64,000 bases of DNA from Unio delphinus (taxonomy: Eukaryota > Mollusca > Bivalvia > Unionida > Unionidae): the NCBI GenBank assembly GCA_029339505.1, contig JAQISU010000022.1:14400001-14464000 (forward strand), given 5' to 3'. Shown piece after piece: positions 44,686 through 64,000 of the stretch. The position numbers were made by a program, and so were the translations under genes. Under the pieces are notes generated by a model. It was not told the origin of the DNA. It ran no database searches and saw only the letters and a program-made list of their open reading frames with translations. Numbering within the stretch: the first letter of the stretch is position 1; each line of letters opens with the position of its first letter.

Positions 44686-47635
44686 ACATAGAATGACATT
44701 GTGAACTAACAGGCTAAAATATCAAAATACCCGACAAAGTTCATAACACTAAATCTATAACAAGTAGTAATCAACTTATATAACGCTCCATTTTCAATAA
44801 GTAATTCTTATGTTAATAATTATCTAAACGTTTGACTCTCATTTATTGTATAATATGGTTTGATGTCATTTATTTCCTGTAGCCGTGAAAAGTCCAAGCT
44901 GGCAATTATAATAACCTCATATTTTTTTATCTCCTTCTAGACAATATACGACGTTAATGTAGTTTGCTGTCCCAATTAGACCAGAGAAAAGTAAACCTTT
45001 GAAGAATATGTAATTCAGAACTCATACTACCACAAGTTTATAATGTTTATTTTTAAAATATGTATTATTAATTAATATCATGTCGTATAAGATTCGCTGA
45101 GCACCAAACGATGATGACATTGAAGAATAAGTCTATTAGTCTACCGTGTGCAATTACCAGTAATTCACGAATGGATAAAACGGAACATCAGTGCCATTCA
45201 AGGGGCAGATGTCAGACTATTTAAATCAGCATGTATTTAAAGATTAGATGCTTTGTGTTTTATTCTTGAATTGTTTTAGTTTTTTATAACTTGGTCTTAC
45301 TTGAGCATGGATCTTGCTCTTTCCAAGAATCAAAATAATTGCTTTAAAATTTCGGAATGTGATACATGTTTTTCCTAGCGTGTATAGCTGAAAAATGGGA
45401 ATCTCAGTGCCAAATACTCCGCAATGTTAACATTTCTCTAAAAGTAAAAAATATGCGATTATAGATGACGTTTAAATTGATCACACTTGTTCATGCTTGG
45501 AAAAGATATGAAGAGCATTTTATACAAATATGTTCATTTGCGTTTATCATCTCTCTTTATATTATATAACTGGTAACCGATCAGTTAAAAGTTTCCAAAC
45601 TTCCGGTTAATCAGCAAATTTTTCCTTTGCAACAATACATCGTCCATACAATAAGGTTCCCAGCGCCGTATGGGTATAAACATGCATGTGAACGTATTTA
45701 CAACGTCCATTTAGTTGATACAATGCCAAGGGAGACAAAGAGTGCCCTTTTAGTTCTGATTTAATGTCTAATGATTTGCAATATTGACCTTCAGAAGTGA
45801 CAGCTTCTTTTACCTGTTCCAAAACTGTATGGTCGGTCAAAAGCATAAATAAAGACATGACCATTGTCTATGTATATGACTAAGTACGCTGCCTAACCTG
45901 CTGACCATTCAGCGATAGTACCAGTGTTTTGTTACAAGTCGTGTTTTGAACTTTGCAAGAAATTGCTCTGTAACTGTCACATCAGGTTTAAATACAACCA
46001 GCGGCAGAACCTATAGACAGCGAGATGGGAATTTTGGAACCATCTACGGCAAACGATAATGAAAATGCACGTGGTCTTTGTAACAATGCCAATACAAGTG
46101 ATAAAATAGGCAACAATTATTAACATAGGATATTATCCCATATTATGAGATAGGTGAGTGAAAAGTTAATTAAAATTGCATCGGCCGTTATGTTAATCAT
46201 TTCCTTCTTTTTATCTATTGATATAGTTATAAAAAAGTAAAGCAACTCTGTTGCTGAATTTGTTTTTTTTTGCCGAGATTGCGATTGTGTCCGAATACAC
46301 TGTATCATATTCAGTCAAACATGTTCAGTTTCAGAGTTTTGGTAGCCACCATTTGTCACTTCGTAAGCTATTGCAAGTGTTGTACTAAATCTAAAGTTTG
46401 CATGACAGCACGAATACAGTGGACACTGATCAGTTAAGACTTTCAAAGGGTTAGGAGTGTTTAAAAGTTCATTTTCATTTGTTTATATATGTTTACGAAC
46501 TCACATTAGGTCATATCTGTGCGAACACGTTTTGACAAGCCCTACTTGTGCCTACATGCACCAAATCTACTATTAATGAGAAAACCAGCGACATTGCTGC
46601 ACGCGATCGATCAGTAGATATAACGAATATCAATAAACCGCACGGTCACACAATGCCATGAAGTCAGAGATGGTATTACAAAACACAATTATATTCATAA
46701 ATTGTTGATACATCGTTTGACGTTTTTTTGTAAAAATATGAAGAGACAAATTTATCACACTAATTTGATCGTCTAAACATATAGATATAAATGGCGATTG
46801 TATCTGAGATAGTTGATACTAATAGGTATATGTATATACAATTAATATGGCAACGATATGTACGCATAATGCATCATCTGAAGGCTGCAAATCTTAGTCA
46901 AAGATACACGGAACAAAACTACAGTTATACACTCTCTTAATTATAGAAATGTAGTGCAAGTATATCTTTTTTCAAGCTGTAGAGCAACAACCTTGACCTA
47001 ACTATAATGCTTTATATGCTATATGTCATTATATTTAACGCACGGTATATAATAAACTGCCATAGAGACATTACCCCAAAGTCATAATTAAGTCTTATTA
47101 TGAAGATTACTATTAGCAATTAGCTAAATATGATGGTACGGTCTCGAGTCAAATTCTACACATTGTTCTCTTGTGGTAGAACATCCTTTTAATAATAAAT
47201 TTGACTGAATCCAATTATGGCATTGATAGAGGAAATTACTTACAAATGTATAGCATCACGTGATTAGTTAAGGATTTAGCCGTTTTTCATGTGGACATAC
47301 ATCATAATTAATTTTACTATATGTTCTCTACATATATTTGTATGTCCTGACCTTTCAACTGTGTGACAATCAATACAAATCATATGTTAATCTAAAATAC
47401 ATACAAAGATGACTTCACGGTGAAGTTCTTGTCAAGGGTTCACCGGAATTGTTTTGAGAGGCTGCACTGTAAACAGAACAGCATGTTCACAGAGCACAGA
47501 TTTCACTTCCGGAAAATCACCAAGGCCTTACTACTCAATGTGCAATGTCGCTAAAATACACAAAGACAACCACTCTCTGAGCTCATATTCGCAAGAATAA
47601 ATAATTACCTTTAAATCCCTACCAAAATTGCATCA
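44686..47635. other. Intergenic stretch after gene A
   Basis: Includes the gene A 3' UTR, of unknown length. No gene supported apart from the weak frame at 45.6 kb. Confidence 0.5.
45607..45864 (-). other. Unassigned 85-codon open frame
   Basis: The - strand frame starts M-V-M-S-L-F-M-L-L-T-D-H-T-V-L-E-Q and ends G-R-C-I-V-A-K-E-K-F-A-D. Its composition is more protein-like than its neighbours and free of simple repeats, so it might be a fragment of a decayed gene or transposon. No domain recognised. Confidence 0.25.
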
Positions 47636-47637
47636 AT

Positions 47638-47743
47638 ATAACTCTTCTATCACCACCAAAATGAGAGAGGAAAAACATGTTCTAATAGACTAGAACTACA
47701 TTCTTGAGTACTGAACTGGAAATAATAATTGTGATGCGATTCC
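47638..47743 (+). repeat. 106-bp direct repeat, left copy
   Basis: ATAACTCTTCTATCACCACC through TGTGATGCGATTCC; near-identical to 49136-49243 apart from a few substitutions and small indels. Confidence 0.9.
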
Positions 47744-47812
47744 TGACAGGCCCAACTTTTTGGGGCAAATTTTAGTAAAACTTTTATATTTGCATGCCAC
47801 ATTTATTTGAAC

Positions 47813-47965
47813 TTGATACATGAAGTCTTTATGAATTTCCTTGCAAACAAGACATGTGACACCTGTCGGAAAGTGTATAGTGCTGGTGTACCACAGGGTG
47901 CACGTGTTGGTGCAAGTACTATATCTTCCCTAATTATAGACGTTTTCAATGCAGTAAACACGTAG
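47813..47965 (+). pseudogene. Reverse transcriptase fragment
   Basis: The frame gives L-I-H-E-V-F-M-N-F-L-A-N-K, then V-Y-S-A-G-V-P-Q-G-A-R-V-G-A and D-V-F-N-A-V-N-T, then TAG. S/N-A-G-V-P-Q-G-x-x-x-G is the RT motif after the palm in many LINE-type RTs, and the F-x-x-F-L segment before it also fits. Flanking coding sequence is lost. It lies between the two 106-bp direct repeats. Confidence 0.55.
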
Positions 47966-49135
47966 TTGCACTACAACATAAGGCCTGTCTGCAAATATGT
48001 TTGAACTTAACAATATTGATCACTTAAACTGTTAACTGACATTTAAATAAACATTTAAATTTATAAACTAAATTTTTTAATAAAAGTTTGAAAACAAAAT
48101 TTGACAAATTTTAGACAGAAAAGTTGTCCAATCAATGATATTTAAAACCAATGGTAGTTTGGGTCTGTATAACAAAAAAAATTTACCTAGGGGTAGTGAA
48201 GTAACATTACTGAGTGATATTGGGAACAAATGGCAATATGCCTGTCCAGGTGCATATAGGTGTACACATTAGAGTAGCAGCAACAGGTGCTATATTCCAT
48301 ATTCCATATTTCTTGTGTCAGGTATTTAGGCAGTTATTTGTATAACTAATAGAGCACTTAGATTTGAACTTCTGATGGGACAACTACCATGTGTTATATC
48401 AAAATTGCATTACATTTCAGTGTCGATAGCTACAAAAGGCGAGAATGGGATAGGAAAATACAGTTTCTAGGCAGGCTTTACCTTACAGAACAATGGTGTT
48501 AATCTCTCTCGTGAAGACCTAAGCCATGTCATGGAGGTGCTATATATTAGTGTGGTGATATGAACTACGCATGGTCACGTATGGCAGTACACTGCACATG
48601 TCTTTATGAAACCTTGCTATCACCACCAACTACTGGAGAACTTACTAGCGGATCCAACTCTAACACTTTTTTTCCAGATACCAGGCTAGACCTGAAAAGA
48701 TAAAACATGTTAAACTTACTTCTGGAAAACAGTAAGATGTATGTAAATGAATTTAAAATGTGTTAGATATAGTGATTTCCAAATAACATTCAGGTTGCAA
48801 GCATAGGAAAAAAATTATTAAATTGACAGAGTGACACTCAGAAATGTGCAGTAATAGCCATGTATTAAAGTAATAAATTCATCCTAAACGTATATGAGGT
48901 TTCTAGAAGCATATTTGGTCGTTTACAGGTTAAAAAACTAATCAGGTAGGCTATGCATCACAAAATTTAAGGAAATGCGGGGACGGTGAGATTTGATCAT
49001 TGGTGCAAACATTAGTACATACCAGAATACAGGAAAGTCAAGCGACAATACAGTAAAAAAAAAAATAGATTACTATAAGCAGACTTATTCATGAGGGAAA
49101 AAATTATGGATACTGCATGAGATTACAGCCACAAG
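47966..49135. other. Decayed sequence between the direct repeats
   Basis: Less AT-rich than its surroundings, with short open stretches (for example 48.33-48.47 kb). Possibly the remainder of the element that supplied the RT fragment. Confidence 0.35.
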
Positions 49136-49243
49136 ATAACTCTTCTATCACCACCAAAATGAGGGAGGAGAAAATGTTCTAAAAATGGACTAGAACTACA
49201 TTCGTGGGTACTGAACTGGAAATAATAATTGTGATGCGATTCC
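49136..49243 (+). repeat. 106-bp direct repeat, right copy
   Basis: Pairs with 47638-47743; start-to-start distance about 1.5 kb. Confidence 0.9.
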
Positions 49244-50564
49244 ATGTGCATTCAAGTGCTTGTTGATGTAGATGTAAACGACTTGGAACTGCACTTATTT
49301 TCGTTGCATATTTGCATGTATTTGAGCGTCATTTATTGATCATACTCTATTGATAATGATGTTCATTTCGTTTCTATTCTTTCCTTGGGTTTTATGAACA
49401 AATGCACAATTTCCGATGCTCATGCACGAGTTTGACATGGTATAGATTGGAATTTGACTCTTTGGAGGTAAACTTGAACATTATTCAGATAGAAAGATGT
49501 ACCAAATTAAAACACCCGGTTTGGTAAGCGCCCGTGCTGGCGAAGTTTTATGGCTGAAAATGTTTGTTGTATACGGAATCTAAAGCCTACACACCTTATG
49601 GAACAATAGCGATGGTATATATAACTTTAAAACTTAAGCGTACATACTAAATGATGACAATTTCTTCACCTAAGATTGAGAAAGTTATGAGAATTTGAAA
49701 TCTACAGCGGCACAAGGAATACTCGAGAACAAAAATTAAAATAGCTTCCTTCCAGTACTCCTTTCTTATCATTGCCTTCAAATGATAGTACAATCCGCGA
49801 TAACAAGATAAGCGTTCCCTTCAAAATATAGTCGGATAATATGACTATTTGTTACTTGTTTAATATAGCAGTTCGTTTATCATACAGTACAAACGTAATT
49901 AACGTGTCTCGTTTCGATAAATTACCAAGACCAGCTTATCACTGGTCAGTTTATAATGTTCCAGTGACTCAACTATTGGCACAGCAAAGTGAAATGTGGT
50001 CTATCCCGCCAGATCTGAGTATAAATCCTCTGAAGCAAAGTGTCCAATATAAACATGGAAATGATATTACAACGAAGCGGACATCTTTTCGAAAAGAAAA
50101 TTAGTATTCATATCCAATGTTGAAAGTAGAACTTTACATGTTAACATACATAACCATTTGCAAGCTTGACTCAATCTGATAAGCATTACAATGTTAAACA
50201 TCAGAGTAATTTTTATCAAAGTGCTTCTTCCAGCTAAGCACAGAAATGTATAATATCAATGCACTTTGCCGACGTAGAACAAAGTGTAAGATATTGTGCA
50301 AATCATGCCTATTCATACGATTTCATGAGTTTAATCTGTTCAATTAATATAACTTATATTCCCTTATTAATCGAGTCCTAACGACAAGCTTCACATACCA
50401 AGTTTATTAGGAATAATCAGTGGCGCAAAAAATTAAAGCTTTTATATACTGATGTTGTATACGACGGCAGGTCCGGACCTATGTTATTAGCAGTTGAGTT
50501 CGGTTTATAAACGTTTTGTGTAAAATGGATCGTTTTTAACAATCGAATAGTGATACAAATCAGA
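49244..50564. other. Gene-free stretch
   Basis: No supported feature; the 87-codon frame at 49841-50104 has no recognisable motif. Confidence 0.45.
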
Positions 50565-51684
50565 TGACCTTTAATAACCTATAATACACCTCAAGAATCG
50601 ATCTTAACTTTTGTCAACCTTGATACTTGTTTGTCTGGTTTAAGATAAAACCAGTTTAAATCAGAGAAGGGTCTGATTAACTACAGCACTAGACGCATTC
50701 AAGATTAGAACAGATAGGAAGAATGTATGAGTAGGAATTAAGAGCAGACCTGACAACCTTTAAGTATAGTTGCCAACCACACTAAATCGTTTATCATCTA
50801 ACTAGGACGAAAGGATGTAAGTGCAATATACAATTTTGATAAGATTATTGTATTTAGGTAATAATTCTCAAAATATATAATGTAATTACTCTGAAACAGC
50901 ACAAACAAAAAATAACGTATATTGTTTCATGCAAGATAAACTCCATCTAGATCTGAAAACATGCATCTTGAAATATTAGCCAATTTAAAACTTAATAAAG
51001 AACAAAAGTGCAGATACCTTGGGCAACAGGAAAAATAGTTTGATTAATACAACTATATTTATCGTTATTTAAAAACATAAATATAGATGTATATCTTGTA
51101 CGGAAGTAATAAAGCTATATACCAACAGAAATATGTGCGGTTTCGAGAATGGGTAAGATCCAATGAAATATTTATAACTTTGGAAGAATGAAGTAAGAAT
51201 ACTACATTGCAAGAAGTGGTTTTAAGAGTGTGAGCGATATAGCAAGACGTGTTATCAAGAGTACAAAGTCACATAAATGAAACAATTTCATAACTAAGTC
51301 CTTTCAGCAGGTTTCTGTTATGCTTATTTGTAATTCTTTGATATCAAAGTTCCTATTTATCGATTAAAGTTTAGAATTTATATTTTAAGTTCTTATCAAA
51401 AAGGCGTAGAGGCTTAAAAGATCATTTATCACAACTTTGTTTACTTTTGTAAATTACATACGTATGATTATATTGTTTAAATAGTCTACATTCGAAAGGT
51501 AATACGCGTATTATTTCACTCACTATACACGTATGCTTGGAGGACTTTCCATTTAACTTAATAGCATATGTCTTTATGTGCTTACGCTTCTAACCGTTTA
51601 GACCATACGCAACGGCAGTCTCGTTATTTAGGTTCATATTGACGCAAACGACGAAGTAAGTGATGCATATATAGGAATTAATAT

Positions 51685-52092
51685 GTTATCTCGCTACGAT
51701 GTCCGCAGTATGGCGGTTGATACTTAAGTCAGCATCATGCCGCAGAATAAGAGCACAATGTCCCGCTCAGCAGCGCCGGATTAAGCACCGTGGAGGCCCA
51801 TAGGCAGTCAAACTTTTGGGGCCCCAGACCCACGGTCACGGTCTCATGGGGGCCCCTGGGGGCCCCTAATGGGGCCCATAAAAGTCGCGGGGCCCATAGG
51901 CAGTTGCCTACTCTGCCTTATGGGTAATCCGGGACTGCCGCTCAGTCACATTATCCTGACACCAGGCCTACCCATTCTATCACTAGCTTCTTAATGATAA
52001 GGGCCAAGAGAGACAGCTGTACACCATTTGTATGTCTTTGGTGTGACTCAGCCGGGGTTCGAACCCACGACCTCTCGCATCAGAGGCAGACG
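51685..52092 (-). mobile_element. SINE-B relic, split by a hAT-like MITE
   Basis: Partner of the relic at 18973-19150. It keeps more of the tRNA head (B box as GGGTTCGAACCC at about 52056). The body is interrupted at 51771-51937 by the MITE. Confidence 0.85.
51771..51937. mobile_element. hAT-like MITE, 167 bp
   Basis: Begins CAGCGCCGGATTA and ends TAATCCGGGACTG (inverted repeats with two mismatches), flanked by exact 8-bp duplications CCGCTCAG at 51763-51770 and 51938-51945. An 8-bp duplication and CAG...CTG ends are typical of hAT elements. The interior is GC-rich and holds GGCCCATAGGCAGT twice. The other arm (19.03 kb) shows the empty site. Confidence 0.93.
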
Positions 52093-52790
52093 CTTAATGC
52101 AAAAATCAAGCTGAACTATATTAATATACAAGAAAATGGAACCAGGAAAGCCAAAGGTTGCATCAAAGGATCATCAACTATTCATAAGTATTGCCAACAT
52201 TAATGTATTTTCGCACTGGAAATATCATGATGTGTTTTTACATAAGTTCAATCATTTCTCACCACTATCAATGACAAGAGATTAATAACATATTAAGTTA
52301 TATGCAGCTTAAAGATGAGTATGCTATATAAACTCGTATTGTAAAATAGTACAACCTTATAAAAACGACGCCGATTAATTTTTTTCTTATTTTACCTGGT
52401 CTACTTAAACTAGCATATGTTTTTTCTTATTTTACCTGGGCTACTTAAACCAGCATATGTCGAAATAGTGTTTGTTTCAGTTTGTGCACTTCTTTCTATT
52501 AGTCTAAACATGAATATTTTCTTCTATAACTCTTTTCTATTGGTAATGCTACTCTCACATTTTCAAAATGAAGATTCCGGAAGAAAATCAGTTTTAAGCT
52601 AATCGTCTCGTATCTTCACAGGTGAAACTTTTTTCGTAGCAATATATGACAACGAACAATGTTTTTGGGGCACATATAAGGGTATTATATAAAAGTGTGG
52701 AGTTTACCTATCGTTTAAAGAATTTTTCTTTATGTTCAGTTTAGAAATCGCCTTTTACACGACAAAGATTAATAACCGTAACTGGCATCG

Positions 52791-53166
52791 CTGCGCTATT
52801 ACGTCACTATGCATGTGTCTATTAGATTTCGCAATCCTTGCGTAATAAGGACACTATGCTTGCGTATTTTCGAATGCGCAGTCCCTGCTCAATAAAGACA
52901 CTTTGCATGTGTCTGATCGAATTCGCAATCCCTGCGCAATAAGGTCACTATGCAAGTGTGTGTTCCAAAGCGCAATCCTTGTGCTATTACGTCACTATGC
53001 ATGTGTCTGTTCGAATGCGCAATCCCAGCGCTATTACGTCACTATACATGTGTATGTTTGAATGCACAATCCCAGCGCTATTACGTCACTATACATGCGT
53101 ATGTTTAAATGCACGATCCCTGCGCAATAAGGTCACTATGCATGTACCATATCTGTTCGAATGACT
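52791..53166. repeat. 47-bp minisatellite, 8 units, upstream of gene B
   Basis: Eight consecutive units on the pattern CTGCGCAATAAGGTCACTAT, GCATGTGTCTGTTCGAATGC, GCAATCC; the last unit is altered. It ends about 300 nt before the gene B ATG. The A arm has about one unit at 19813-19856, which received the SINE-B. Confidence 0.9.
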
Positions 53167-53417
53167 ATTAAAGCAAACATTACCTAATTTAGATTTATTG
53201 GAACCTATGAAACGTAACAATATCCCAATTCCAGGATCTACAATTCTTTCTTTTTCTCTTCTTTATTACAAGATTATGTCAAAACAAATCAATTTATGGC
53301 TTTGTTTATGACTAATAAGCTGAACTTGTGCTTTATAAGAAAAAAGAGGAACACGCAATGGATCTTTACGACCTTGTGCTGCGCTATCGTAAAAAAGATT
53401 AATCAAACTTTTAGAAC

Positions 53418-53426
53418 TATAAAGGC
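53418..53426 (+). promoter_or_regulatory. TATA box of gene B
   Basis: CTATAAAGG, 46 nt before the ATG, same context as in gene A. Confidence 0.75.
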
Positions 53427-53463
53427 TGCGACCTCTGAAGTAATTATATCAAACTCAGACATC

Positions 53464-64000
<10,537 letters not shown>

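Larger units (their letters stand above)
50565..53400. other. Right arm of the segmental duplication, upstream of gene B
   Basis: Non-coding; aligns with 17890-20440. Differences include the hAT-like MITE, the 47-bp minisatellite and a 40-bp tandem doubling at about 52380-52459 here, and the complete SINE-B in the other arm. Confidence 0.75.

Noticed and set aside
49841..50104. 87-codon frame
   Set aside because: No motif, no partner, no splice or promoter context; likely chance.
52958..53164. 68-codon frame with repeated Met/Cys/Tyr pattern
   Set aside because: Produced by the 47-bp minisatellite.

Overview
The window is animal nuclear DNA: AT-rich, intron-rich, and loaded with microsatellites, tRNA-derived SINEs, LINE fragments and one fresh LTR retrotransposon. 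Nothing in it is prokaryotic. The repeat types and the small, secreted, cysteine-rich gene family fit a marine invertebrate, probably a mollusc or another lophotrochozoan; the species cannot be named from the sequence.

The central content is two tandem paralogous genes on the + strand that open-reading-frame scanning misses, because every exon is only 16-150 nt. Gene A (20508-44685) can be read completely: 9 exons whose splice sites and phases all agree, giving 543 nt and a 180-residue secreted protein. It has a 16-residue signal exon, a 16-nt micro-exon, two copies of a six-cysteine module (C-x4-C-x2-C-x14-C-x2-C-x-C), a Pro/Thr/Ser linker and a 60-residue charged helical tail. Each module is split by an intron between Cys3 and Cys4. 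Gene B (53464 to beyond 63093) repeats exons 1-6 with the same phases and cysteine spacing but different residues between the cysteines, and runs off the right edge. The cysteine pattern resembles antistasin-type protease-inhibitor repeats, but this is an inference. Promoter and introns also align between A and B, so this is a segmental duplication (about 17.9 kb to at least 39 kb against about 50.6 kb to the window end). A third, dead promoter plus exon 1 lies at 21.5-22.3 kb.

Layout: 1-310, 3' end of an L2-like LINE with an (ATT)n tail; 311-5700, no genes, microsatellites and a tRNA-SINE (SINE-A); 5.85-8.4 kb, a decayed RTE-like LINE lacking its RT core; 8942-15375, a complete-ended LTR retrotransposon on the - strand (1558-bp LTRs with one visible difference, ATCAC target duplication, tRNA-Leu primer site) of Gmr1-like gene order (gag-protease-integrase first) that has lost RT-RNase H but keeps the last RNase H codons; 15.4-20.4 kb, intergenic with SINE-B copies and an L2 tail; 20.5-44.7 kb, gene A, whose second intron holds a decayed gypsy integrase, an inverted SINE-A and a nearly full-length LINE (24.3-27.5 kb, - strand) carrying just three in-frame stops; 44.7-50.5 kb, intergenic with 106-bp direct repeats around an RT fragment; 50.6-64 kb, the gene B copy with two MITEs (one hAT-like, one unclassified) and a 47-bp x 8 minisatellite upstream.

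Because A and B are paralogous throughout, each serves as the empty site for insertions in the other. This gives a relative order: one SINE-B predates the duplication, whereas the hAT-like MITE, the 172-bp MITE, the minisatellite expansion (B) and the promoter-proximal SINE-B (A) came later.
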